A stretch of DNA of 64,000 nt from Pullichristensenella sp002068815 (GTDB taxonomy: Bacteria > Bacillota > Clostridia > Christensenellales > Aristaeellaceae), in the NCBI GenBank assembly GCA_040772885.1, contig JAXGXF010000001.1, forward strand, positions 124,001-188,000, in the 5' to 3' direction. Of this stretch, positions 47,540-56,653 are shown one piece after another. Within the stretch, counting starts at the first letter, position 1. Every line of letters begins with the position of its first letter. Both the position numbers and the translations under genes were made by a program. A model generated the notes under the pieces. That model was not told the DNA's origin. It did no database searches and saw only the letters and a list, made by a program, of their open reading frames with translations.

Positions 47540-48784
47540 ATGTTGGAGCTGAACCGTATCGGCGAAGCGGCCCGGAGCGCCGCGTTTTCGCTCGCGAACG
47601 CCTCGACCGCCGGGAAGAACCGCGCGCTCGCGGCGATCGCGGACTCGCTGGTCGAGCATTCTCCGGCGATCCTCGCGGCGAACGCCCTGGACGTCGAGGC
47701 GGGCCGCCAAGCGGGGCTCTCGCCGTCGATGGTCGACCGGCTGTCGCTCACCGATGCGCGCGTCCGGGCGATGGCCGAGGGCGTGCGCGACGTGATGCGC
47801 CTCCCCGACCCCGTCGGCCGCGTGCTCGCGGGCTCGACGCTCGACTGCGGGCTCCAAATGGAGAAGATCGCGGTGCCGCTCGGCGTCGTCGGCATCATCT
47901 ACGAGGCGCGCCCGAACGTCACCTCCGACGCCGCGGCAATCTGCCTGAAGTCCGGCAACGCCTGCGTGCTGCGCGGCGGCAAGGAGGCGCTGAACTCGAA
48001 CGTGGAGATCGCCCGGGCGATGCGCGCCGCGCTCATATCCTCCGGCTTCGACGAGAACTGCATTTCGCTGATCGAGGACCCTTCGCGCGAGGTCGCGGCC
48101 GCCTTCATGCGTCTGAACCGCTACGTGGACTGCCTGATCCCCCGCGGCGGCGCGGGGCTGATCCGCTCCGTGATCGAGAACGCGACGATCCCGGTCATCG
48201 AGACCGGCGTCGGCAACTGCCACGCGTACGTTGAAAAGACCGCGGACATCGAGATGGCCGCGAACGTCGTGTTCAACGCGAAGACCTCGCGCCCGTCGGT
48301 CTGCAACGCGCTCGAGACGCTGCTCGTCGACGAGGAGATCGCGAAAACCGCGCTGCCCGCGATCGCCGCGAGATTGCGGGAGAAATCCGTCGAAATCCGC
48401 GGCTGCGAAAAGACCCGCGCGATTCTGCCGGAGGCCGTTCCCGCGACCGAGGCGGACTACGAAACGGAGTTCCTCGACTACATACTCGCCGTCAAGGTCG
48501 TCTCCGGGTTCGACGAGGCGATTCGGCACATCCGGCGCTACTCGAGCCGGCACAGCGAGGCGATCCTCACGCGCGACCTCGCGGCGGCGCGGCGCTTTAC
48601 CAAGGAGATCGACTCCGCGGCGGTCTACGTCAACGCCTCGACGCGCTTCACCGACGGCGGCGTGTTCGGCCTCGGCGCGGAGATCGGCATCTCGACGCAG
48701 AAGCTGCACGCGCGCGGCCCGATGGGGCTCGAGGCGATGGTCTCCTACAAGTACGTGCTCTATGGCGACGGGCAGGTGCGCTGA
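47540..48784 (+). CDS. proA: Glutamate-5-semialdehyde dehydrogenase
   Basis: 414 residues. Aldehyde-dehydrogenase fold with VPLGVVGIIYEARPNVTSDA, ETGVGNCHAYVEK and the catalytic Cys in RPSVCNALETLL; FGLGAEIGISTQKLHARGPM near the end. Reduces gamma-glutamyl phosphate in proline synthesis. The proC step is not encoded here. Confidence 0.96.
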   Translation: MLELNRIGEAARSAAFSLANASTAGKNRALAAIADSLVEHSPAILAANALDVEAGRQAGLSPSMVDRLSLTDARVRAMAEGVRDVMRLPDPVGRVLAGSTLDCGLQMEKIAVPLGVVGIIYEARPNVTSDAAAICLKSGNACVLRGGKEALNSNVEIARAMRAALISSGFDENCISLIEDPSREVAAAFMRLNRYVDCLIPRGGAGLIRSVIENATIPVIETGVGNCHAYVEKTADIEMAANVVFNAKTSRPSVCNALETLLVDEEIAKTALPAIAARLREKSVEIRGCEKTRAILPEAVPATEADYETEFLDYILAVKVVSGFDEAIRHIRRYSSRHSEAILTRDLAAARRFTKEIDSAAVYVNASTRFTDGGVFGLGAEIGISTQKLHARGPMGLEAMVSYKYVLYGDGQVR

Positions 48785-48806
48785 CGCGGCTGATAAACCC
48801 CGTGCG

Positions 48807-48838
48807 CCTCGCATATCATTCATGCGAGGTGCTTGTTT
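48807..48838 (+). promoter_or_regulatory. Hairpin overlapping the yqfC ribosome binding site
   Basis: CCTCGCAT (48807-48814) pairs perfectly with ATGCGAGG (48822-48829). The 3' arm contains GAGG of the yqfC Shine-Dalgarno sequence, and TGCTTGTTT follows. It can be read as a weak terminator after proA or as a stem that masks the ribosome binding site. Confidence 0.5.
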
Positions 48839-49108
48839 ATGCGAAACAGAAAACGACCCGAGCAGCTTGCGTGGCTGGAGGACCTGTCCGGGCGCGAGGT
48901 GCGCGTGACGGCGGTCGGCGCGGGCCGGGCGCTGATCGAAAACCACACCGGAATCCTCGAGTATTCCCCCGCGCGCGTGCTCGTGCGCTGCCCGAAGGGC
49001 GCGCTCGCCGTCAACGGCCGCGAGCTCCAACTGCGCGAGGTGCGAAGGGACGCGCTGATCGTCGCCGGCGCGATCGACTCCGTGGAGTTTCCCCATGATT
49101 CGCCTTAG
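48839..49108 (+). CDS. yqfC: Sporulation protein YqfC (YabP/YqfC family)
   Basis: 89 residues. The family pattern is plain: ALIENHTGILEYSPARVLVR, then GALAVNGRELQLREVRRDAL and a final IAGxIDSVEF-type end. It is expressed in the mother cell in spore formers; biochemical role unknown. ATG at 48839 has GAGGTG eight bases upstream. It overlaps yqfD by 14 nt. Confidence 0.88.
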   Translation: MRNRKRPEQLAWLEDLSGREVRVTAVGAGRALIENHTGILEYSPARVLVRCPKGALAVNGRELQLREVRRDALIVAGAIDSVEFPHDSP

Positions 49109-50270
49109 GGTCAAGGGGCTGATGCTCGAGCGGCTGCTCGACCGCGCGCTGGAAAAGGGCGCGCGGTTCAGGTCCGTCGCCCGCGAGGGCCCGCGCGCGG
49201 TCGTCGTCGACACCGACGAGCACGGCTTTCGGGCCTTGGCGGAGCTCTGCGAGCGGTTCTCGATGCAGTACGAGGTCGTCGAGACGCGCGGCCCCGAGGC
49301 GCTCCGGCGGCTCGCGAAGAGGCGCTGGACGCTGCTGCCGGGAATCCTTCTCTGCGCGGTGCTCTTGTTTCTCTACACGCAGCGCATCTGGCGGATCGAC
49401 ATTTCGTTCGAGAGCGACCGGCCGGTCGAGGTCACGGAGGCCGAGGTCAGGGAGATGCTCGCGTCGCTCGGCGTCGTGCCCGGCATGGAAAAGCGCGACC
49501 TCGACACGGACGTATTGATGCTCGACCTGTCGGCGAAGTCCGAGGAATTCTCGTTCGTCGGCGCGCGCGTCAAGGGCGTCCGGCTGCTGGTCGAGGTCGC
49601 TCCATCCCTGAAGGCGCCGGAGATCTACGACCTCGACTACGCGCGCGACCTCGTCGCAAGCGCGGACGGCATCGTCGTCTCGGTGACGCCGGAGGCCGGC
49701 GTCGCGGCGGTCAAGCCCGGCGACATCGTGCGAAGGGGCGACGTCCTGATCCGCGGCGAGGAGCGCGTGACGCGCGACGCGACCCGCGGGATCGCCGCGC
49801 GCGGCGAGGTCATCGCGCGCACGTGGGCGACCGCCGAGCTCGAGGCGGACACGCACATCGTCCAGCGCGTATTGACCGGCCGCGAGAGCACCGGGAGCGT
49901 GCTGTCGCTTTTGCAGTGGTCGATACCGCTTCATGAGGCCGCTCCCCTGTCGCCGTGCGAGACCGAAACCGAGTACCTGCCCGTCGGCGGCATGTTCCTG
50001 CCGCTGATGATCGTCCGCACGACCGAGCGCGAGTACGAGGAGCGCGCGGTGCCGAAGGACGAGGGCGCGCTGCGGGAATTGCTGCGGGAACAGGCGTTCG
50101 CGCTGACCGACGCGGAAATCGCGGGATACGGCGAGGAAGTGCGTCAAATTGTTGACAAATGGATAGATTATAGTATGATAGAGGAAGGCAGATTGCGCGC
50201 GCGCGCGGTCGTGGAAATCCACCGCGACATCGCCGCCACGCGCGAGGAAATCGCGCGAAGCAAGCAATGA
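49095..50270 (+). CDS. yqfD: Sporulation protein YqfD
   Basis: 391 residues. An N-terminal cytoplasmic part, one transmembrane helix (TLLPGILLCAVLLFLYTQRI, ~residues 80-100) and a large extracytoplasmic region (VVPGMEKRDLDTDVLMLDL, GVAAVKPGDIVRRGDVLIRG). In B. subtilis yqfD belongs to the sigma-E regulon. A promoter-like sequence for phoH lies inside its 3' end. Confidence 0.9.
   Translation: MIRLRVKGLMLERLLDRALEKGARFRSVAREGPRAVVVDTDEHGFRALAELCERFSMQYEVVETRGPEALRRLAKRRWTLLPGILLCAVLLFLYTQRIWRIDISFESDRPVEVTEAEVREMLASLGVVPGMEKRDLDTDVLMLDLSAKSEEFSFVGARVKGVRLLVEVAPSLKAPEIYDLDYARDLVASADGIVVSVTPEAGVAAVKPGDIVRRGDVLIRGEERVTRDATRGIAARGEVIARTWATAELEADTHIVQRVLTGRESTGSVLSLLQWSIPLHEAAPLSPCETETEYLPVGGMFLPLMIVRTTEREYEERAVPKDEGALRELLREQAFALTDAEIAGYGEEVRQIVDKWIDYSMIEEGRLRARAVVEIHRDIAATREEIARSKQ
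50152..50179 (+). promoter_or_regulatory. Internal promoter within yqfD, likely for phoH
   Basis: TTGACA (50152-50157), 16 nt, TATGAT (50174-50179), in a locally AT-rich stretch 108 nt upstream of phoH. Confidence 0.55.
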
Positions 50271-50286
50271 CGGATGAGGTAGAAGG

Positions 50287-51270
50287 ATGGAGAATACGCC
50301 CCTGACGACCGAAATACTGCGCGTGGACGTACCGGAGCAGTTCATCGCGCTCTTCGGACTCCGGGAGGAGAACATACCGCTGTTCAAAGAGGAATTGGGC
50401 ATCGAGATCTTCGCGCACGGCGGCGAGATTTCGCTGACCGGCGAGGCGCCGAAGGTCGCGCTCGCACGGCTGACGTTTGAAAAGCTGCTCGAGATCATCC
50501 GCCGCGGCGACCCGGTCGACCGCACGCGCATACGCTACGCGATCGAGCTCGCCGGCGAGGGCAAGGCCGACCGCATCGGCGAGATCATGCGCGACGTGAT
50601 CGCGATCACGCACCGCGGGCGGCAGGTCAAGTGCAAGACGCTCGGCCAGAAGCAGTACGTCGACGCGATCAAGAACAACACCTGCACGTTTTCCGTCGGC
50701 CCCGCCGGGACCGGCAAGACCTATCTCGCGATCGCGATGGCGGTCGTCGCGCTCAAGAACAAGGACGTCGAGCGCATCATACTGACGCGCCCGGCGGTCG
50801 AGGCCGGCGAGAAGCTCGGGTTTCTTCCCGGCGACCTCGCGCAGAAGGTCGACCCGTACCTGCGCCCGCTCTACGACGCGCTGAACGAGATGATGGGCGT
50901 AGACGCCTACCAGCGGCTCGTCGAGCGCGGGGCGGTCGAGGTCGCGCCGCTCGCGTACATGCGCGGCCGGACGCTTAACGACGCGTTCATCATACTCGAC
51001 GAAGCGCAGAACACCACCTCCGAACAGATGAAGATGTTTTTGACGCGCATGGGCATGGGCTCGAAGATGGTCATCACCGGCGACGTCACGCAGATCGACC
51101 TGCCCGCCGGCAAGAAGTCCGGGCTCGTCGAGGCGCTGGAAGTGCTCAAGGGCGTGCCGGACATCGGCATCTCCATGCTCACACACCGGGACGTCGTGCG
51201 GCACGAACTGGTACAGGCCATCGTGCGCGCGTACGAGAAGCACGTGAACAGGAAGGGAACAGTGCGTTGA
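50287..51270 (+). CDS. phoH: PhoH-like protein (PhoH/YbeZ ATPase)
   Basis: 327 residues. P-loop FSVGPAGTGKTYLAIAMAV, TRPAVEAGEKLGFLPGDL, Walker B AFIILDEAQNTT. PhoH/YbeZ proteins work with YbeY in RNA metabolism. ybeY lies two genes downstream in the same operon. Confidence 0.94.
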   Translation: MENTPLTTEILRVDVPEQFIALFGLREENIPLFKEELGIEIFAHGGEISLTGEAPKVALARLTFEKLLEIIRRGDPVDRTRIRYAIELAGEGKADRIGEIMRDVIAITHRGRQVKCKTLGQKQYVDAIKNNTCTFSVGPAGTGKTYLAIAMAVVALKNKDVERIILTRPAVEAGEKLGFLPGDLAQKVDPYLRPLYDALNEMMGVDAYQRLVERGAVEVAPLAYMRGRTLNDAFIILDEAQNTTSEQMKMFLTRMGMGSKMVITGDVTQIDLPAGKKSGLVEALEVLKGVPDIGISMLTHRDVVRHELVQAIVRAYEKHVNRKGTVR

Positions 51271-51271
51271 A

Positions 51272-53404
51272 ATGAAAAAAACTCCGAAGCGCCCGCGCGG
51301 TGAGTGGATGTCGGTGCTGCGCGCGGTGCTGATTGCGCTCGCGACGTACTTTGTGCTGTTCGCGCTGATTTCCGCCGCCATCACGCCGGAGAGATACGAC
51401 ATACGCATCGGCGCGCCCGCGAGCGTGACGATACTCGCGTCCAGGGACGTCGAGGACACCGTCACGACGGAGATGCTTAGGGACGCGGCGGCGGCGCAGG
51501 TCGATCTGAGCTACAGGAGCGTCGACCGCAGCGTCACCGTCGAGGTCACGTCGCTGCTCGACCGGCAGTTTTCACAGCTCGTGCGCCTTTCGGCGGGCGA
51601 TGAGGACGCGCTCGAGGCGCTCTCCGTGACGCTCTCGGCCGAGCAGATCGAGAAGCTCAAGGCCGTACACGCGGACGCGCTCGAAGGGCTGTTCCGCCGC
51701 GCGGAGGAGCTCGCGCGCGACTCGCTGATCTCGAGCCTCCCCGAGGGGCAGGAGGCCGCGACCGTCGCCCGGATCGAGCGCGACCTGTCGGCGGAGAACT
51801 ACGACGCGACGCTTGTCTCGATCGCGGTCGACGTCGTCCGCGCGTGCATCCAGCCGAACATGCTGATCGACCACGAGGCGACCGAGTTAAACCGCGAGAA
51901 GGCGCGCAGCCTCGTCGAGCCGGAGGGCCGCGTCGAGGGCGAGGTCATCGTCCGGCAGGGCGACATCGTGACGCTCGCGCAGTACACGATGCTCGCGTCC
52001 TTGGGTCTGATCGCCGACAACAGCCTGAACCTGATCTGGGGCGTCGCGCTGATCGTGCTCGTGCTGCTGATCAGCGTCGGCTTCTACATGTACCGCTACG
52101 AGCACGACATATGGAGGCGCCCAAAGACGCTGTTGCTGCTGGGCATCATTTACATCCTCGTCGTCGGATTGTCGCTCTTGATCCGCGAGATCAACCTGTA
52201 CGCGATGCCGGTTTCGCTGGGGCTTTTGCTGATCACGGTACTGATCCGGCCGCATTTGGCATTGTTTTCGAACATCGTGCTCGCGGTCATGGTGTCGCTC
52301 TTGACGAGCGCGTCGAGCGGGCTGTTCACGATGGCGATGTTCTCGATCATTTTGATGTCGCTTGCGAGCGGGCCGGTCGTCGTGACGGTCTTGCGCAAGC
52401 GCCAGCAAAGGCTCTCGGCGCTGCTCGCCGGCGTCATGATCGGCGTGACGAACTTTCTGACGACGATCGCGGTGAGCCTGACAAACAGCGCGGACTTCCA
52501 CACCTCGACGCTCTACGCGCTGTGGTCGGCGCTCGGCGGGCTGTTCTCGGCGGTGCTTTGCATAGGGTTACAGCCTTTGATGGAGTGGATGTTCAACCTG
52601 ACGACGTCGGCGAAGCTGCTCGAGCTCTCGAACCCGAACCAGCCGCTTTTGCGAAGGATGCTGCTCGAGGCGCCGGGCTCGTACCACCACTCGATCATCG
52701 TCGCGAACCTCGCCGAGACCGCTGCGACCGCGATCGGCGCGAACGGGCTGCTCGCGAGGGTCGGCGCGTATTACCACGACGTCGGCAAGCTCAAGCGCCC
52801 TATGTACTTCAAGGAAAATCAGATGGGCGGCGACAACCCGCACACGCGCACCGATCCCCGCGTCAGCGCCGCGATTCTGACCGCGCACACGCGAGACGGC
52901 GGCGCCATGGGCCAGAAGGCTCGGCTGCCGGAGCCGGTGCTCTCGATCATCCGGGAACACCACGGCGACTCGCCGATGATGTTCTTCTACGACAAGGCCG
53001 TCAAGCTCTACGGCGGGGACGTCGACCCCGCGGCGTTCCGCTACGAGGGCCCGCGCCCGCACTCGAAGGAGGCGGCGGTCGTCATGCTCGCGGACACCAT
53101 CGAGGCCGCGGCGCGCGCGCTGCCGAACCCCGACCCCGAAAAGCTCGATCAGCTGATCCGCAGGCTCGTGCGCGAAAAGATGTCCGACGGCCAGCTCGAC
53201 GAGTCGGAGCTCACGTTCTCCGACCTCGACCGCATCTGCAAGGCGTTCCAGTCGGTGTTGAGCGGCGTGTTCCACGAGCGGATCGAGTACCCGGACGTGC
53301 CGCTGCCGCCGCGCATCGAGCCCGAGCGCGCCGCGGACGAGCCGGAGCCGGAGCGCCCGGTCGCGCCGGAGGCCGAGACGGAGGACCGCGAGAATGCCAA
53401 TTGA
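51272..53404 (+). CDS. pgpH: 7TM-HD cyclic-di-AMP phosphodiesterase PgpH
   Basis: 710 residues. An N-terminal helix, the 7TMR-HDED extracytoplasmic domain (~45-240), about seven transmembrane helices (~255-445) and a cytoplasmic HD domain with GSYHHSIIVANLAE and GAYYHDVGKLKRPMYFKENQ. The last ~40 residues are Pro/Glu-rich. It hydrolyses c-di-AMP in Firmicutes. Standard position between phoH and ybeY; it overlaps ybeY by 11 nt. Confidence 0.93.
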   Translation: MKKTPKRPRGEWMSVLRAVLIALATYFVLFALISAAITPERYDIRIGAPASVTILASRDVEDTVTTEMLRDAAAAQVDLSYRSVDRSVTVEVTSLLDRQFSQLVRLSAGDEDALEALSVTLSAEQIEKLKAVHADALEGLFRRAEELARDSLISSLPEGQEAATVARIERDLSAENYDATLVSIAVDVVRACIQPNMLIDHEATELNREKARSLVEPEGRVEGEVIVRQGDIVTLAQYTMLASLGLIADNSLNLIWGVALIVLVLLISVGFYMYRYEHDIWRRPKTLLLLGIIYILVVGLSLLIREINLYAMPVSLGLLLITVLIRPHLALFSNIVLAVMVSLLTSASSGLFTMAMFSIILMSLASGPVVVTVLRKRQQRLSALLAGVMIGVTNFLTTIAVSLTNSADFHTSTLYALWSALGGLFSAVLCIGLQPLMEWMFNLTTSAKLLELSNPNQPLLRRMLLEAPGSYHHSIIVANLAETAATAIGANGLLARVGAYYHDVGKLKRPMYFKENQMGGDNPHTRTDPRVSAAILTAHTRDGGAMGQKARLPEPVLSIIREHHGDSPMMFFYDKAVKLYGGDVDPAAFRYEGPRPHSKEAAVVMLADTIEAAARALPNPDPEKLDQLIRRLVREKMSDGQLDESELTFSDLDRICKAFQSVLSGVFHERIEYPDVPLPPRIEPERAADEPEPERPVAPEAETEDRENAN

Positions 53405-54317
53405 CGTCCAGTGGGCGGTTCCGGAGCGCGTCGAGGGGCTCGAGGCGCTTCTCGAGGCGCTTCTCGAGGCGGTCTGCGAGGCGTGCTTCTCGCTCGAGGG
53501 CGTCGAGAACTGCGGCATGGCGGTTCGGATCGCCTCGCCGGACGAGGTTCGCGAGCTGAACCGAACGATGCGCTCAATCGACAGCGAGACGGACGTGCTC
53601 TCCTTCCCCACCGCGCGCTTCCGGCCCGGCACGACCGCGCGCGACAATTTGAAGCGGCTGAAGCGCGAGTACGACCCGTTTCTGGGCTATGTCAACCTCG
53701 GCGACTGCGTGATCTCGCTTCCGCGCGCAAAGGAGCAGGCGGAGGCGTACGGGCATTCGCTCGAGCGCGAGCTCGGGTATCTCTGCGCGCACTCGGCACT
53801 TCACCTGATGGGCTACGACCACATGAATCCCGGCGACCGGGCGAGGATGCGCGATATGGAAGAGCGCGCTCTGCGCCTCGCCTCGCTTTCAAGAACGGAG
53901 GATTTCCCGATGACCGATCAAATGCTTTTCGATCTCGCGTGCGAGGCGATGCTAAGGGCCTACGCGCCCTACTCGAAGTTTCAGGTCGGCGCGTGCCTGC
54001 TCACGAGGGACGGCAGGACGTTTCAGGGCTGCAACATCGAAAACGCGAGCTACGGCGCGACGATCTGCGCCGAGCGCGCGGCGATTTCAAACGCGCTGAC
54101 CGCCGGCGCGAATCACTTCGTCGCGGTCGCGATCGCGGGCTCCGGCGCGCAGTCGTGGCCCTGCGGCATCTGCCGGCAGGTGCTCAACGAGTTCTCCGAC
54201 GACATGCGCGTCATCTGCGGGCAATACGGCCATGATTTCGAAGTCGTGAAGCTCGCGGAGCTGCTGCCGCGCGCGTTCGGGCCGGAGCAGCTCAAGGGAG
54301 GTTCCGATGGAGAATAG
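53394..54317 (+). CDS. YbeY-cytidine deaminase fusion (rRNA endonuclease + Cdd)
   Basis: 307 residues in one uninterrupted frame. Residues 1-~165 are YbeY: zinc site HSALHLMGYDH and DSETDVLSFPTARF, the endoribonuclease of 16S rRNA 3' maturation. From Met173 it is a complete cytidine deaminase: YAPYSKFQVGACLLTRDGRT, CNIENASYG, CAERAA and PCGICRQ with the zinc ligands and catalytic Glu. YbeY normally ends just after EERAL...LSR; here no stop occurs and a short TEDFP linker leads into Cdd. A ribosome binding site (GGAGG, 8-nt spacing) still precedes Met173, so free Cdd could also be made. dgkA, usually between ybeY and cdd, is missing. Confidence 0.9.
   Translation: MPIDVQWAVPERVEGLEALLEALLEAVCEACFSLEGVENCGMAVRIASPDEVRELNRTMRSIDSETDVLSFPTARFRPGTTARDNLKRLKREYDPFLGYVNLGDCVISLPRAKEQAEAYGHSLERELGYLCAHSALHLMGYDHMNPGDRARMRDMEERALRLASLSRTEDFPMTDQMLFDLACEAMLRAYAPYSKFQVGACLLTRDGRTFQGCNIENASYGATICAERAAISNALTAGANHFVAVAIAGSGAQSWPCGICRQVLNEFSDDMRVICGQYGHDFEVVKLAELLPRAFGPEQLKGGSDGE
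53897..53912 (+). promoter_or_regulatory. cdd: Internal ribosome binding site and start for stand-alone cytidine deaminase
   Basis: GGAGG (53897-53901), 8 nt, ATG (53910), in frame with the fusion. Translation from here would give a 135-residue Cdd of normal length (53910-54317). Confidence 0.7.
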
Positions 54318-55200
54318 CAAATTTCGCTCGGGCTTCGTGGCGATCCTCGGCCGCCCGAACGTCGGAAAATCGAGCCTGATGAACCGGTTCGTCGGGGAGA
54401 AGGTCGCGATCGTGTCCGAGCACCCGCAGACGACGCGCACGAAGCTGCTCGGCGTCGCGACGCGGGACGACTGGCAGATCGTGTTCGTCGACACGCCGGG
54501 CCTGCACCGGCCTCGCACGAGGCTCGGCGAGTACATGGTCAAGGCGGCGAACGAGGCGCGCGAGGGCGTCGACGCGGTGCTCGTCGTCGTCGACGGCCGG
54601 TTCATCGGCAGCGGCGACCGCGCGATACTCGAGGACGTCCGCAAGATGCCCTGCCCGAAGTTCCTGGCCGTCAACAAGGTAGACCTCTGCACGCCCGAAA
54701 AGCTGATGCCGCAATTGCAGACGCTGAACGAATGCGGCTTCGACAGGATCGTGCCGGTGTCCGCCAGGCGCGGCGACAGCGTGGACGAGCTGCTCAAGAT
54801 GCTCGCGGACGCGATGCCCGAGGGGCCGCGGTACTTCCCCGACGACATGATCACCGACCAGCCCGAGCGCGTGCTCTGCGCGGAGATCATCCGCGAGAAG
54901 GCGCTCAACAACCTCCGGGAGGAGATTCCGCACGGCGTCGGCGTCGAGATGCTGTCGATGCAGGAGCTGCGCCCCGGGCTGACCGAGATCCACGCGAACG
55001 TCTACTGCGAAAAGGCGTCGCACAAGTCGATCATCATCGGAAAGCAGGGGGCGATGCTTGGAAAGATCGGCACCGAGGCCAGACTCGACATCGAGCGGCT
55101 GCTCGACACGCGCGTCGCCTTGAAGCTCTGGGTCAAGGTGCGCGAGGACTGGCGCAACCGCACGGGCGACCTGCGCGCGCTCGGCTACGAGGACAGCTGA
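54307..55200 (+). CDS. era: GTPase Era
   Basis: 297 residues. G1 GRPNVGKSSLMN, G2 region with TTRTK, G3 DTPGLHRPR, G4 NKVDL and G5 VSARRG, then a C-terminal KH domain (HKSIIIGKQGAMLGKIGTEA). Binds 16S rRNA in 30S assembly, in the same pathway as YbeY. Overlaps the fusion gene by 11 nt. Confidence 0.97.
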   Translation: MENSKFRSGFVAILGRPNVGKSSLMNRFVGEKVAIVSEHPQTTRTKLLGVATRDDWQIVFVDTPGLHRPRTRLGEYMVKAANEAREGVDAVLVVVDGRFIGSGDRAILEDVRKMPCPKFLAVNKVDLCTPEKLMPQLQTLNECGFDRIVPVSARRGDSVDELLKMLADAMPEGPRYFPDDMITDQPERVLCAEIIREKALNNLREEIPHGVGVEMLSMQELRPGLTEIHANVYCEKASHKSIIIGKQGAMLGKIGTEARLDIERLLDTRVALKLWVKVREDWRNRTGDLRALGYEDS

Positions 55201-55202
55201 AT

Positions 55203-55949
55203 ATGCCCCCGCTCGTGACGCCGGCGCTGGTCATACGCCGCGCGGATTACTCCGACTACGACCGCATGGTCACGCTGTTCACGCCGGAGCACGGGCGGCT
55301 CGACGCGGTCGCGCGCGGCTGCCGGAGGCCGAAGTCGCCGCTGGTAAACGCGGTCGAGCCGTTCGTCAGCGGCGAATACCAGCTCTTCCGGCGCGGCGAC
55401 CGCTTCTCGATCGAGCAGTGCCAGCTTCGCGAGAGCTGTTTCAACCTGCGCGAGGACTATTCGCGGCTCGTCGCCGGCGTCTATTGGCTGAAGCTGATCG
55501 ACGCCGGCGTTCCGCGCGACGTGCCCGCGCCGGAGCTCTACCGGACGACGCTCGAGGCGCTCGCGCATTTGAGCTACTCCGACCTCCCGCCCGCGATGCT
55601 GACGATGGCCTACGAGATGCACTTCATGGCGCTGTCCGGCTATTCGCCGCGCGTCGACGCGTGCGTGCGCTGCGGCCGGGCGATCGACGGCCCCGCGCGG
55701 TTTGACGCGAGGCTCGGCGGCGCGGTCTGCGCTTCGTGCCCGAGCGGGGCGCCGAAAATTTCCGAGGGCGCGCGCAGAATCCTGTTGAAACTCCCGCGCA
55801 CGCGCTTCGGGAGCGTCGAAAAGCTCCTGGGCCACCCGGATTGGCCGGAGGCCGCCAGGCTGTTCCGGCTCTACATACAGGACAGGATGCAGATCCCCCC
55901 AAAATTCCTCCCGCCGCTTGTTTCAGCCGACGGCGACCCGGGTAAGTAA
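55203..55949 (+). CDS. recO: DNA repair protein RecO
   Basis: 248 residues. N-terminal OB fold (TPALVIRRADYSDYDRMVTL, LDAVARGCRRPKS) and a C-terminal helical domain with a four-Cys zinc site (CVRCGR and CASC). Loads RecA together with RecFR. Start ATG two bases after the era stop. Confidence 0.92.
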   Translation: MPPLVTPALVIRRADYSDYDRMVTLFTPEHGRLDAVARGCRRPKSPLVNAVEPFVSGEYQLFRRGDRFSIEQCQLRESCFNLREDYSRLVAGVYWLKLIDAGVPRDVPAPELYRTTLEALAHLSYSDLPPAMLTMAYEMHFMALSGYSPRVDACVRCGRAIDGPARFDARLGGAVCASCPSGAPKISEGARRILLKLPRTRFGSVEKLLGHPDWPEAARLFRLYIQDRMQIPPKFLPPLVSADGDPGK

Positions 55950-55989
55950 ACACCGTTGAGCATGAATGCAATTTGAGGAGGAGATATCG

Positions 55990-56535
55990 ATGAACAAGTT
56001 TGTCTGCTCGGTCTGCGGTTACGTACACGAGGGGGATTCCGCCCCCGATTTCTGCCCCATCTGCAAGGCCGCGAAGGAGAAGTTCCGCGAGCAGCCGGCC
56101 GAGCGCATGTGGGCCGCCGAGCACGTCGTCGGCGTCGCGTCCGGCGTCCCGGACGAGATCAAGATGGGCCTGCGCGCGAACTTCGAGGGCGAGTGCACCG
56201 AGGTCGGCATGTACCTGGCGATGGCGCGCGTCGCGCACCGCGAGGGGTACCCGGAGATCGGCATGTACTGGGAGAAGGCCGCGTTTGAGGAAGCCGACCA
56301 CGCCGCGCGCTTTGCCGAGATGCTCGGCGAGGTCGTGACCGACAGCACGAAGAAGAACCTCGAGATGCGCGTCGCCGCCGAGAACGGCGCGACCGCGGGT
56401 AAGACCGAGCTCGCGAAGATGGCGAAGGCGCAAAACCTCGACGCGATCCACGACGCCGTCCACGAGATGGCGCGCGACGAGGCCCGCCACGGCAAGGCGT
56501 TCGAGGGGCTGCTCAAAAGATATTTCTCGAAGTAA
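55990..56535 (+). CDS. Reverse rubrerythrin (NADH peroxidase-type)
   Basis: 181 residues. An N-terminal rubredoxin-like iron site (FVCSVCGYVHEG, FCPICKAAKEKF) is followed by a four-helix ferritin-like di-iron domain with EGECTEVGMYL, EEADHAARF and DEARHGKAF. The rubredoxin-first order defines the reverse type. It reduces hydrogen peroxide in anaerobes. Start after TGAGGAGGAG. Confidence 0.9.
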   Translation: MNKFVCSVCGYVHEGDSAPDFCPICKAAKEKFREQPAERMWAAEHVVGVASGVPDEIKMGLRANFEGECTEVGMYLAMARVAHREGYPEIGMYWEKAAFEEADHAARFAEMLGEVVTDSTKKNLEMRVAAENGATAGKTELAKMAKAQNLDAIHDAVHEMARDEARHGKAFEGLLKRYFSK

Positions 56536-56551
56536 GCGGTACGGCATCCGT

Positions 56552-56583
56552 CAAGAGGGCGGTCCGAAAGGGCCGCCCTCTTG
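56552..56583. terminator. Strong intrinsic terminator after rubrerythrin
   Basis: Perfect 11-bp stem CAAGAGGGCGG / CCGCCCTCTTG. It also separates the next promoter. Confidence 0.8.
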
Positions 56584-56584
56584 G

Positions 56585-56613
56585 TTGCATTGCGTCCCGC
56601 GCTGTGGTATAGT
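56585..56613 (+). promoter_or_regulatory. Promoter of the AraC regulator gene
   Basis: TTGCAT (56585-56590), 17 nt, TATAGT (56608-56613) with TGTGG before it. Confidence 0.55.
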
Positions 56614-56653
56614 GTCTTTCACAGACAACCGATCGCCGCGGGGAGGGAAGACC

